Assembly (NCBI RefSeq): GCF_001667585.1 | Contig: NZ_LZJZ01000006.1 | Location: forward strand, 1 to 64,000 | Source of the DNA: Mycobacterium sp. E2733 | GTDB taxonomy: Bacteria; Actinomycetota; Actinomycetes; Mycobacteriales; Mycobacteriaceae | DNA length: 64,000 nt | Reading direction: 5' to 3' | Shown: positions 19,516 to 27,354 of the stretch, piece by piece | Layout of the letters: each line of letters starts with the position of its first letter | Numbering within the stretch: the stretch's first letter is position 1 | Program-made: the position numbers and the translations under genes | The notes under the pieces: model-generated | The model's database searches: none | What the model saw: the letters and a program-made list of their open reading frames with translations, nothing else | Told to the model about the DNA's origin: nothing

Positions 19516-21173
19516 GATTTTCCGGCCTCTCTTCGATACAGCGCGTCCGCCACCCGGTCCATGTCATCCAGCAGGCCGGTTTGCGCGGCCCGCACCCGGT
19601 CGAGCGGCATACCGAGGGCAAGGTCCGCCCCGGAGCCGGCGCCGGTCACCCACCGCAAGCCCTCCTCGGCGACCCTCAGCGCGGCATCGCGCGCAAACAC
19701 TCGGCTGATCGCGGCCAGCGCGGCCCCGTCGAAGCGGGTGTCCGATTTCGGCGGCAACGCACCGGTTGCGGCCGCGGCTGCGCGGCGGGCCAGTGCGCCC
19801 GCGCACTCGGCGTAGCTGATCAGCTCGCCCAGCCGCAGCAGTACGTGCTGGCTGCGGGTCAGCCGGCCGACTCGGCACGATTCCAGCACCGCGGCAAGGC
19901 ATTCCAGCGCCAGCGCCGCCGTGGGGCCGCCACATTCGCCGGGGACATCGTCAAGCGCGCGAGCCGCGTCGCGGTAGTAGGCGCCCGACGTCTTGAGGTG
20001 CTGCTGCCAGCGCCCGCGGGCGATCGTCATCTCCATGATCTCCGAGGTGCCCTCGTAGATCGTGGTGATCCGGACGTCGCGCTTGATCTTCTCCACCAGG
20101 TACGGACGGGTGTAGCCGTATCCGCCGTGCGCCTGGATCGCCGCCTCGGCGGCCGCGTTACCGGCCTCGGTGGCCAGGTATTTGGCGATCGCGCCCTCGG
20201 TGTTGAGCGCGCCGCCGGCACCCGCGCCGCTGTCGATCCGGGTCGCGGTCTCCTCGATGAACGCGCGTGCCGCCTCCAGCCGCACCGCATGCGGCACGAT
20301 CAGCTTGTGGGTAAAGCCTTGCTTGTTCGAGAGCGGCGCGCCGCCCTGCACCCGCTCGGTGGAGTAGGCGATCGCCCGGTCCAGGGCCGCCCAGCCGCCA
20401 CCGAGCCCGAATGCGGCGACCATCACCCGCGTGTAGCCGAAAACCTGCTGAGCCTGGGCGAGTCCGTGGCCCTCCTCCCGGCCCACCAAATGCTCCGCCG
20501 GGACCAGCACGTCATCGAGGAATAGCGCTGCGGTGTCGGACAACCGGATGCCGTGCTTGTCCTCCGGGGGCGCCGCCGAGAAGCCGGGCGTGCCCTTTTC
20601 CACGACGAACCAGGACGGTCCGCCCGGCGCCAGGGCCAGCACGGAGTAGGCATCCGCGATGGAGCCGTTGCTGATCCACTGCTTGCGCCCGTTGAGCCGG
20701 TAGCCGGTCACCTGGCCGTCGGTCTCGACCGGCGTGGCGGTCGTGTTCATCGCGGCCAGGTCGCTACCCGCCTCGGGTTCCGTTGCGGCGTAAGCGAATA
20801 GAATGCCCCGTTCGGCGATGCGCCCCAGCCACTCCTTGCGCTGCTGCGCGGTCGCGCCCACGACGATCGGGTCGCTGCCGAGGAACGTGGCCAGCACGGC
20901 GGTGGCGACGCCGATGTCGAAGCGGGCGAGTCGTTCGCAGACCCGGTAGGAGTCGAACGCCCCGCCGCCGAACCCGCCGTACTCCTCCGGGATGAAGACG
21001 AGCTGCACGCCGAGGTCCTCACCGCACATCGCGCGGACGGTTTCCTCCGGGCAGACGTCGTCGTGGTCGAGGTCCAACCGGCGAGCATCCGGCAGTGCCT
21101 CGGCGAGGAAATCGTCGAGTGAGGCCAGCATCATTTCGAGGCTGTCGCGGTCCAGGCCGACGTCGGTGGTCAT
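19512..21173 (-). CDS. Acyl-CoA dehydrogenase family protein with C-terminal extension
   Basis: 553 aa from ATG 21173; a GTG at 21293 would add 40 residues with no family similarity. The N-terminal helical domain, middle beta domain ([23 protein letters not shown]) and C-terminal helical domain ([16 protein letters not shown]) are all present. The catalytic-base motif is IYEGTSEIM. About 130 residues follow the usual end, making a longer ACAD subtype. It is FAD-dependent and uses ETF as acceptor. As the first gene of the operon, overlapping the megasynthase by four bases, it probably oxidises an acyl-CoA or acyl-ACP of that pathway. The synthase has no enoyl reductase, so this enzyme may set the final unsaturation. 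Confidence 0.88.
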   Translation of the reverse strand: MTTDVGLDRDSLEMMLASLDDFLAEALPDARRLDLDHDDVCPEETVRAMCGEDLGVQLVFIPEEYGGFGGGAFDSYRVCERLARFDIGVATAVLATFLGSDPIVVGATAQQRKEWLGRIAERGILFAYAATEPEAGSDLAAMNTTATPVETDGQVTGYRLNGRKQWISNGSIADAYSVLALAPGGPSWFVVEKGTPGFSAAPPEDKHGIRLSDTAALFLDDVLVPAEHLVGREEGHGLAQAQQVFGYTRVMVAAFGLGGGWAALDRAIAYSTERVQGGAPLSNKQGFTHKLIVPHAVRLEAARAFIEETATRIDSGAGAGGALNTEGAIAKYLATEAGNAAAEAAIQAHGGYGYTRPYLVEKIKRDVRITTIYEGTSEIMEMTIARGRWQQHLKTSGAYYRDAARALDDVPGECGGPTAALALECLAAVLESCRVGRLTRSQHVLLRLGELISYAECAGALARRAAAAATGALPPKSDTRFDGAALAAISRVFARDAALRVAEEGLRWVTGAGSGADLALGMPLDRVRAAQTGLLDDMDRVADALYRREAGKS

Positions 21174-21413
21174 CGCATTGCCCCCGGTCGCCAACCGACC
21201 ATGACGATCAAGCGCCACGTGCGCCTCGCGGCGGACGGCATGGACTTCCTCATCGAAAATGTCCTCCCTGGCAAGCGGTGACTCCCCTTCCACTGCTGCT
21301 CTTACTGATTCTTTGACCGTCCGGGTATCGCGGGCGAGAGCCGAAAGTCCTATTGCCGTAGGACAAGGTCATCGCTGGCCTGCATGAATTCGTGCTCGGC
21401 GGCATCGATCAAA

Positions 21414-21427
21414 GTGTGCGTACACTC
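21414..21427. promoter_or_regulatory. Inverted repeat (candidate TetR-type operator) upstream of the amidase
   Basis: AGTGT-GCGT-ACACT, 5-bp arms with a 4-bp spacer, lies 45 bp before the amidase ATG in the divergent region (21174-21472) shared with the acyl-CoA dehydrogenase. A second inverted repeat, GTCCTA-N6-TAGGAC, occurs just upstream at about 21346-21363. The whole gap is otherwise non-coding. Which regulator binds is unknown. Confidence 0.35.
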
Positions 21428-21472
21428 GGCGGGGTATTTAGTCGGACGGGGGGCTGGCGCGAAAGGGCGTGC

Positions 21473-22915
21473 ATGACCGCCGTTGATGATCAGGGCCTGG
21501 CTTTTGCCGGGGTGGCAAGGCTGGCGCAGCTGGTGCGCGATCGTGAGGTTTCGCCACGAGAGCTCGTCGAATTCCATCTGGAGCGGATCGCTCAACTGGA
21601 CCCGATTTTGAATGCATTCCGCGTTGTGCTCGCCGACCAGGCGTTGGCAGAAGCGGCGCAGGTCGAACGCCGGCTGGCCGCAGGCGAAGCGCTACCGCTG
21701 GCGGGGGTGCCGATCGCGGTCAAGGACGACACCGATGTGGCGGGAGTGTCGTCGATGTGCGGCACCGCGATCGACACCGGCCCGGTGAGCCGCGACAGTG
21801 CCGCCGTGCGGCGCCTGCGGGAGGCCGGGGCGGTGATCATCGGCAAGACGAATCTGCCCGAGTTCGGTGCCGTCCCGATGTGCGAGTCCCCCACCTGGGG
21901 TGTCACCCGCAATCCGTGGCACCTGGAACGGACAACCGGAGGTTCCAGCGGCGGTTCGGCGGCGGCGGTGGCGGCCGGCATGGTGCCCGGCGCGCTGGGC
22001 ACCGACGGTGGCGGGTCGGTTCGCATCCCGGCCGCGTGCTGCGGAGTGGTGGGCCTGAAGGGTCAGCGCGGGTGGATCAGCACCAAGCAATCGCCGGAGC
22101 GGGCGTACCGGTTCCACGGGCTGCATCACATCGGTGCACTGGCCCGAAGTGTGGCCGATGCGGCGCTGCTGCACGACGCGATGGCCGGCCTGGAACCCCA
22201 CGACGAAATCGTCTCGGCGGCACCGCCGCCGACACTGATCGAGGCGGTGTCGCGCGAGCCGCGGCGGCTGCGGATCGCCATGTCCTTCAAACCGGTCGTC
22301 CCCGTGCCGGTCAGCGACGAAGTGCGCCGGCCGGTATTGGAGACCGCCGAGCTGCTGCGCTCGCTCGGCCACGAAGTTGTCGAGCGTGATCCGGTCTATC
22401 CGCCGGCCGCTGTCCTCTCGGTGTTCGCGCTGATGATGCATGGCCTGGCCGATGAAATCGAGCGGCTGCCCACACCAGAGCTGTTGGAACCGCGGATTCA
22501 GGCCGAGGGGCGTACCGCCCGGCTGGTTCCCGACTGGCTGGCGCACCGAGCGCTGGCCGCCCGAGACCGGATGAGCGAGCGCGGGCTGCGGCCCGTCGCC
22601 GATTTCGACGTGCTCTTGACGCCGGTGCTGGGTAAGCCGCCGGTGCCCGTCGGGCACCTCGAGGGGCTGGGACCCACCCGCGCGATGGCGCGGGTGCTGG
22701 GGTTCATGCCGTTCACCCCGACGCAGAACTACACCGGGCAACCGGCCATGTCGGTCCCGGTCGGAATCTCGCCGCACGGGCTGCCCGAAGCGGTCCATCT
22801 GGTGGGGCGGCCCAACGATGGGTTGACGCTCATTTCGCTTGCCGCGCAATTGGAATCGGCGCGCCCGTGGGCTCAGCACCGGCCGCCGGCCGCACGGTAT
22901 CGCACACCGGCTTGA
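21473..22915 (+). CDS. Amidase (amidase signature family)
   Basis: 480 aa from ATG 21473 (GAAAGGG upstream); an earlier frame start at 21392 has no ribosome site. The Ser-cisSer-Lys triad is visible: K84 (IAVKDD), cis-Ser S158 in GGSSGGS, nucleophile S182 in TDGGGSVRIPA. It hydrolyses an amide to carboxylate and ammonia or amine; the substrate cannot be read from sequence. Mycobacteria carry several such enzymes (AmiA2, AmiB2, AmiC, AmiD), and I do not assign it to one. It is transcribed divergently from the megasynthase operon and has an SDR 11 nt downstream, so the pair probably forms an operon. A role in trimming an amide in one of the flanking pathways is possible but unproven. Confidence 0.9.
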   Translation: MTAVDDQGLAFAGVARLAQLVRDREVSPRELVEFHLERIAQLDPILNAFRVVLADQALAEAAQVERRLAAGEALPLAGVPIAVKDDTDVAGVSSMCGTAIDTGPVSRDSAAVRRLREAGAVIIGKTNLPEFGAVPMCESPTWGVTRNPWHLERTTGGSSGGSAAAVAAGMVPGALGTDGGGSVRIPAACCGVVGLKGQRGWISTKQSPERAYRFHGLHHIGALARSVADAALLHDAMAGLEPHDEIVSAAPPPTLIEAVSREPRRLRIAMSFKPVVPVPVSDEVRRPVLETAELLRSLGHEVVERDPVYPPAAVLSVFALMMHGLADEIERLPTPELLEPRIQAEGRTARLVPDWLAHRALAARDRMSERGLRPVADFDVLLTPVLGKPPVPVGHLEGLGPTRAMARVLGFMPFTPTQNYTGQPAMSVPVGISPHGLPEAVHLVGRPNDGLTLISLAAQLESARPWAQHRPPAARYRTPA

Positions 22916-22926
22916 GTCGACCCGCA

Positions 22927-23931
22927 ATGCACGACGTGGTAACCGGGGCAAGCGGCCTGCTGGGATCCAACCTAGCCGCCGAATTGATCGCTCAGGGGCA
23001 CACCGTGACCGCGACCCGGCGTCCCAGCACCGATACGAGTTTGGTGTCCGATCTCCCGATCACGTGGGTGTACGCCAACCTCGGCTCGGTTGCTGATCTT
23101 CGCGATGTATTCGCCGGCGCCGACGCGGTGTTCCATTGCGCCGCATGCGTTACCACCAGGCGAAAGATCACTCCGGCGGTCTCGGCCGTCAACGTCGATG
23201 CGACGCGAGCCGTCGTCGAAGCCGCGATTGCCGTCGGCACGCCGCGCCTCGTGCATACCTCCACCGCAAACACGATCGGACCCACACCGGACGGCGCACC
23301 CGCCGACGAGCAGACCCCATGGGGGTGGGACGAGGCTGGGCTGGCAGGAGCCTACCCGGTCACCAAACGGCGTGGCGAGATCGTCGTGCAACAGGCCTGC
23401 GACAAGTTGGATGCGGTTATCGTCAACCCCACCTACCTGGTCGGCCCGCGGGATGCCAGACCCAGCTCCGGTCGTCTCATCGTCGAGGTCGCTAACCGCA
23501 GAATTCCTTATTGGACACCGGGATACAATAATTTCGCGGATGTGCGCGAGGTGGCGCGCGGCATGATCGCCGCCTGGTCACGCGGGAAACGCGGCGAGCG
23601 TTACATCCTGGGCGGCCACGAATTGACGTATCGGGACTTCATTGAGCGAGTGGCTCGGGTGGTCGGGGTTACCCCGCCGCGCCGACGGTTGCCGTATCCG
23701 GTCGCATGGATCGGCGGAAAGGCCGGCGACCTCCTCGAGCTGGTCACGAGTCGGGAAACCACTGTGAACTCGATGTCCGTCGGATACGCGTTCACCGACC
23801 TTTATCGGTATCGCAGCGACAAGGCGGTGCGAGAACTGGGCTACGTACTGGCCCCGATCGAGCCCGCAATCCGCGACGCGGTCAGATGGTTTCGCGCTCG
23901 GGAGATGATCCGATCCGCGGAGATTCGATGA
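22927..23931 (+). CDS. Extended SDR: NAD(P)-dependent epimerase/dehydratase or 4-reductase-like
   Basis: 334 aa from ATG 22927. Rossmann motif TGASGLLG (6-13), active-site S112 and Y143-x3-K147 mark an atypical/extended SDR of the dihydroflavonol-4-reductase / 3-beta-HSD-like group. The C-terminal half (GERYILGGHELTYRDF...) is typical of that group. It probably reduces a ketone or oxidises an alcohol on a lipid or isoprenoid substrate. It follows the amidase by 11 nt. A distant paralogue lies at 26326-27351 on the opposite strand inside the NRPS/PKS operon. Confidence 0.88.
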   Translation: MHDVVTGASGLLGSNLAAELIAQGHTVTATRRPSTDTSLVSDLPITWVYANLGSVADLRDVFAGADAVFHCAACVTTRRKITPAVSAVNVDATRAVVEAAIAVGTPRLVHTSTANTIGPTPDGAPADEQTPWGWDEAGLAGAYPVTKRRGEIVVQQACDKLDAVIVNPTYLVGPRDARPSSGRLIVEVANRRIPYWTPGYNNFADVREVARGMIAAWSRGKRGERYILGGHELTYRDFIERVARVVGVTPPRRRLPYPVAWIGGKAGDLLELVTSRETTVNSMSVGYAFTDLYRYRSDKAVRELGYVLAPIEPAIRDAVRWFRAREMIRSAEIR

Positions 23932-24005
23932 CGAAAATCCCCTTATCCCACCGCTACTGAATTCTTAGATACTCCAGAGCCGCGAAGGCGCCTGGACCCC
24001 GAAAC

Positions 24006-24025
24006 AGACGCTAGGCTGACATAAT
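24006..24025. promoter_or_regulatory. Candidate promoter with partial IdeR-box similarity before the first hemophore-like gene
   Basis: CATAAT at 24020-24025 is a fair -10 element about 47 bp before the ATG. The 19 bases 24006-24024 match the IdeR consensus as I recall it at 13 of 19 positions, and 11 of 13 in the right-hand part (TAGGCTGACATAA). The left arm is poor, so iron control is only a suggestion. Confidence 0.25.
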
Positions 24026-24072
24026 CATCGCCGGATCTATCGCGATGTGTTCCCCTTGAAAGGTTATTCACA

Positions 24073-24441
24073 ATGGTCACGTTTTCGTGCACCAGATTGG
24101 CAGTCGCGACTGGTGGTCTGGCGTTAATCCTCACCGCAGGAGCCGGCATCGCGTCCGCCGATCCGGCCCCCGGCCCCGGCCCCGCTCCCGATCCCGATCT
24201 GGAACGGGTCATCAACTCGACCTGCACGTACGATCAGGCGACAACGGCGCTCAACTCGCAATATCCGGACGACGCCGCGAAATTCAACGGGTCCCCGATC
24301 GCGCAGGGCTTCTTGCATCAGTTCGTCGACTCGCCGCCGGATCAGCGCCGGCAATTGGCCGCCCAGATCCAGGGCATGCCCGACGCGCAGCCGTACCTCC
24401 AAACGATGAAGAACGTCGCGAAAATCTGCAACAAGTACTGA
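24073..24441 (+). CDS. Hemophore-related small secreted protein
   Basis: 122 aa, GAAAGG ribosome site 12 nt upstream. A Sec signal peptide (hydrophobic core about 8-26, cleavage after ...GIASA) is followed by a Pro-rich stretch and a compact helical domain with two Cys (STCTYDQA and KICNKY). These could form the single disulfide seen in the Rv0203-like heme-binding fold. Residue pattern LNSQYPDDAAKFNGSPIAQGFL is shared with the next gene. The family is annotated as hemophore-related; Rv0203 carries extracellular heme to MMPL transporters in M. tuberculosis. No haem-axial ligand can be fixed by eye. Confidence 0.8.
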   Translation: MVTFSCTRLAVATGGLALILTAGAGIASADPAPGPGPAPDPDLERVINSTCTYDQATTALNSQYPDDAAKFNGSPIAQGFLHQFVDSPPDQRRQLAAQIQGMPDAQPYLQTMKNVAKICNKY

Positions 24442-24447
24442 GCACCG

Positions 24448-24485
24448 GGCCCGGGCCGTATCAGGCGCAACGGCCGGCCCGGGCC
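24448..24485 (+). terminator. GC-rich hairpin after the first hemophore-like gene
   Basis: Perfect 11-bp stem (24448-24458 with 24475-24485, built on GGCCCGGGCCG) with a 16-base loop, six bases after the stop codon. There is no U tract. It would separate the two hemophore-like genes transcriptionally, in keeping with a separate operator before the second. Confidence 0.5.
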
Positions 24486-24561
24486 AGGTTGTCAAGGGAC
24501 CAATGACCCCCGAATTGGACCGATTGGCCGGTTGCTAATTGGTGCATGCAGGGTGAGGCTG

Positions 24562-24580
24562 TAGTTGAACCGATCAACTA
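24562..24580. promoter_or_regulatory. 19-bp palindromic operator candidate before the second hemophore-like gene
   Basis: TAGTTGA-ACCGA-TCAACTA, perfect 7-bp arms and 5-bp spacer, 49 bp before the ATG. The size and symmetry suit a TetR- or MarR-type dimer. I found no second copy in the other gaps of the window. Confidence 0.5.
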
Positions 24581-24629
24581 GAGAATGCCGCCGGGGTCGG
24601 CATCGACGCCTCAGAAAAAGGGGGGACAA

Positions 24630-24968
24630 ATGTCCACACCGTCATTGGCCAAATTGGCCGTCGCAATTTGCGGGCTGGCATTGCCGTTGACCGCGGGAGT
24701 CGGAGTCGCATCCGCCGAACCCGATATCACTCCGGCCGTCAACAGCCCATGCAATTACCAGCAGGTGGTTGCGGCGCTGAACGCGGAGTTTCCGGGTCCC
24801 GCCGCGCAATTCAACGCCTCGCCGGAGGCGCAGGCCTGGTTACACGATCTCGTCGATGCGCCGCGGTCCAAGCGCCGGCAGATGCTGCAGGACATGGGAA
24901 ACAACCCCGACGCCGCCCCGTTCCACGGCATTGTCGTGCCACTGGCCAACTCCTGCCGCAACTACTAG
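24630..24968 (+). CDS. Hemophore-related small secreted protein (second copy)
   Basis: 112 aa from ATG 24630, which has a strong GGGGGG-ACAA ribosome site; upstream frame starts lack one. Signal peptide ends near VGVASA; the mature ~85 residues share the layout of the preceding gene (NSPCNYQQVVAALNAEFPGPAAQFNASPEAQAWL, ending SCRNY) with two Cys. The two are clearly diverged paralogues. The stop codon overlaps that of the convergent FAD oxidase gene within the shared tetramer CTAG. Secretion and the hemophore-like fold suggest haem or small-lipid binding outside the cell; the natural ligand is not known. Confidence 0.8.
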   Translation: MSTPSLAKLAVAICGLALPLTAGVGVASAEPDITPAVNSPCNYQQVVAALNAEFPGPAAQFNASPEAQAWLHDLVDAPRSKRRQMLQDMGNNPDAAPFHGIVVPLANSCRNY

Positions 24969-26329
24969 TCCGCTGCGGGCTCGATGTTCTGGTTGACCGC
25001 CAAGCGGTTGTCCGGATCCAGGCGCGCCTTCAGCCTGGCGAGGCGGCGGTAGGTTCCTTCACCGAAGCTGGCCCGGATGCGGGCCTGCCCTTCATCGCCG
25101 ACGAAATTGAGGTAGACGCCGGCCGGACCGAGGGGGCGCAGCGTTTCGTACGCTTCGTCGGTCCATGCCTTGCACCGTTCGGTGTCGGCGCGGTCGGTCC
25201 ACGTGGTGATCAGATGGACGATGTAGGGATAGTTGCGGGCCGCGAAAGCCGTCGCCTCCGGCGGTACGCGGCTCGGAACGCCGCCGAGCCGGATCAGGTG
25301 CACGCGCGTCTGCGGCGCGGGCCGAGTTCGCCCGAGCAGCGCGATCCGCCGGATCGCGTCGTCGGATAACTCCGTCAGAAAAGTCGACTTCCAATAGTTC
25401 AGCCGCCCGAACGGGGCGGTGTGGTCGAGGGCCTGTTGCCAAGTGGGATAGGCCATTTCGCGTTCCAGCGCCATCACCGGCTCGGTGGTCACCCTGGGGA
25501 CCTGTCCCAGCGCGCCCATGGCGGCCCGACCGATCTCGTCCGGTCTCGTCGAGCAGCTGAGCATCGTTACCAGGCGGCGCCCCGAGCCCTCATCGGTGCC
25601 GAAGTCGACCAGGGACGCGAGGTGGTCGTCGGCGTTGTTCATCTGGGCGCGAAAGTGTTTCAGCACGGCCTCGGCGTCGGTGTCGTCGTACGCCCACATG
25701 CCCCCGATGACCTGATCGACCGGGTGCAGGTCGAGCACGAAGTGTGCGACCACCCCGAAGTTGCCGCCGCCACCACGCAGTCCCCACAGGATCTCCGCGT
25801 TCTGTGACCCACTGACGTACAGCACCTCCCCGCTGGGTGGCACGAGCTCCGCTGCGGTCAAGTTGTCGCAGGTCAAGCCGTATGCGCGGGACAACCAGCC
25901 GACCCCGCCACCGAGCGTGAACCCGCCCACCCCCGTCGAGGACACCACCCCGCCGGGGCAGGCCAAACCGTGGCGGGCGGTGACCCGGTCGATGTCGCGC
26001 CAGGTCGCGCCGGGCTGGACGACCGCGATTCGATGCGCGGCGTCGACCACGACGCCGCGCATGAGGGAGAGGTCGATGAGGATGCCGCCGTCGGTCGAGG
26101 AGTGTCCCGCGACGCTGTGCCCGCTGCACCGCACCGCGATCTCGGCTCCCGAACCGACGGCGTAGCGGACGGCGGCGACGATGTCCGCGCGGGAGCGGCA
26201 GCGCAGCACAACGGCGGGCCGCTTGTCGATCAGGGCGTTGAAACCCTGCCGCGCCGAGTCGTAGTCGTCGCTTCCCGGGTGGACTATTTGGCCGGTGAAG
26301 CCGGGTACCGCGTCGATCGCGCGTGTCAT
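24965..26329 (-). CDS. FAD-linked oxidoreductase of the berberine-bridge-enzyme type
   Basis: 454 aa from ATG 26329, overlapping the stop of the SDR gene by ATGA; earlier in-frame starts have no family similarity. The FAD-binding PCMH domain (about 40-215) carries RCSGHSVAGHS with the His that is 8-alpha-linked to FAD in this family, then GVGGFTLGGGVGWLSRAYGLTCDNL. At the place where doubly linked members have Cys (CxxxGVGG) this protein has Ser, so single covalent attachment is expected. A BBE-type C-terminal tail (YLNFVGDEG...YRRLARLKARLDPDNRL) is complete. Such enzymes use oxygen to oxidise C-H, C-N or alcohol groups in natural products. As last gene of the PKS/NRPS operon it is a probable tailoring oxidase. 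Confidence 0.9.
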   Translation of the reverse strand: MTRAIDAVPGFTGQIVHPGSDDYDSARQGFNALIDKRPAVVLRCRSRADIVAAVRYAVGSGAEIAVRCSGHSVAGHSSTDGGILIDLSLMRGVVVDAAHRIAVVQPGATWRDIDRVTARHGLACPGGVVSSTGVGGFTLGGGVGWLSRAYGLTCDNLTAAELVPPSGEVLYVSGSQNAEILWGLRGGGGNFGVVAHFVLDLHPVDQVIGGMWAYDDTDAEAVLKHFRAQMNNADDHLASLVDFGTDEGSGRRLVTMLSCSTRPDEIGRAAMGALGQVPRVTTEPVMALEREMAYPTWQQALDHTAPFGRLNYWKSTFLTELSDDAIRRIALLGRTRPAPQTRVHLIRLGGVPSRVPPEATAFAARNYPYIVHLITTWTDRADTERCKAWTDEAYETLRPLGPAGVYLNFVGDEGQARIRASFGEGTYRRLARLKARLDPDNRLAVNQNIEPAAD

Positions 26330-27351
26330 CGCCGTATGCGGGCCCGGGGGTCTGCGGCTTGCTCCGGCAGGTAGTGGTTTTCCAGATACCAGTCGTAGGC
26401 GCTCTGGGCGGCCGTCCGAAACGGCGTGTAGGGCACGCCCAACTCGGTGCGGGCCTTGCTGCCGTCGGCGTAGATGCCAACGGACGACAGCCGCATCTGT
26501 TTGCCCCCGAGGGGCAATCGTGGGCCGACCACGAAGCGGGCCGCGCCGACGGCGGCCGCGGCAACCGGAATGGTCCACGCGGGAAGCACGACCCGCGGCC
26601 CGGACCGTCCGGCTATGTCGTTGACGGTTGCGAAAGCCTCACGGAAGCTGAGGTTCTCGCCGGCCAGGATGTAGTGCTCTCCGGCGCGTCCCCGCTCCGC
26701 GGCGGCGATGTGGCCCGCCACCACGTCACCAACCGCGACGAAGTTGGTGCCCCCGGGTGCGGCGACCCGCAGCCGGCCGCGCGCGGCCTGCACGAACATC
26801 GCGCTCTCCGTGCGGTTGAGGTCGCCCGGCCCGATGACGACCGACGGATTGACGGCCACGGCGTCGAGCCCCGCGGCGACCGCAAGGCGCAGCTCGGATT
26901 CGGCGAGGTGCTTGCTGTAGCCGTATGGGAATTGGCGCGGACGCAGATTGAAGGTGTTGGACTCGGTGAGCAGGTGGCCCGGTTCCGGCACGCCGAGCGC
27001 GGCGAGCGAGCTGGTGAGGACGAACCGTCCCACCCCCGCCCGCAGGGCCGCGGCCAACATGTTGCGGGTGCCGCCAACGTTGGTGCGGTAGAGGCGGTTT
27101 TGCCCCCGGTAGCGCCAGTAGTCGGAGATTGCGGCCGTGTGGAACACCCAGTCGCAGCCGGCCATCGCGGCCATAAGGGTGTCGACCTCGTCCAGCACGT
27201 CACCGACGCAGGTCTGGAAGTCCAGGCCATCCAGTGCCGTCAGCGACGACGTCGGTCGCCTCAGCACCCGGACACCGATCCCCCGTTTGACCAAGGCGGC
27301 CACCAGGTTCGAGCCCACGAACCCGGTTCCTCCGGTGACGAATGTGAGCAT
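26326..27351 (-). CDS. Extended SDR (dihydroflavonol-4-reductase/epimerase-like) of the PKS/NRPS operon
   Basis: 341 aa. TGGTGFVG (6-13) binds NAD(P); Y143-x3-K147 (YGYSK) and T113-S114 form the active site. It starts 3 nt after the NRPS stop and overlaps the oxidase start, so it is cotranscribed and probably translationally coupled. Members of this group reduce a keto group or act on sugar and isoprenoid substrates. Here the likely job is reducing the beta-keto product made by the KAS III-like or PKS domains (inference). Confidence 0.9.
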   Translation of the reverse strand: MLTFVTGGTGFVGSNLVAALVKRGIGVRVLRRPTSSLTALDGLDFQTCVGDVLDEVDTLMAAMAGCDWVFHTAAISDYWRYRGQNRLYRTNVGGTRNMLAAALRAGVGRFVLTSSLAALGVPEPGHLLTESNTFNLRPRQFPYGYSKHLAESELRLAVAAGLDAVAVNPSVVIGPGDLNRTESAMFVQAARGRLRVAAPGGTNFVAVGDVVAGHIAAAERGRAGEHYILAGENLSFREAFATVNDIAGRSGPRVVLPAWTIPVAAAAVGAARFVVGPRLPLGGKQMRLSSVGIYADGSKARTELGVPYTPFRTAAQSAYDWYLENHYLPEQAADPRARIRR

Positions 27352-27354
27352 GGG

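Noticed and set aside
19512..21293. Longer form of the acyl-CoA dehydrogenase starting at GTG 21293
   Set aside because: The 40 extra residues do not resemble the family and run into the divergent promoter region; ATG 21173 is the better start.
23929..23961. A 10-codon frame (MTKIPLSHRY) overlapping the SDR stop
   Set aside because: Too short and without a terminator, operator or other support. Start-stop overlaps of this kind occur by chance.
24965..26578. Longer form of the FAD oxidase starting at 26578
   Set aside because: The 83 extra residues lie antisense-free but inside the SDR coding region in another frame and are Arg/Pro-rich. The ATGA overlap at 26329 fits the operon pattern.
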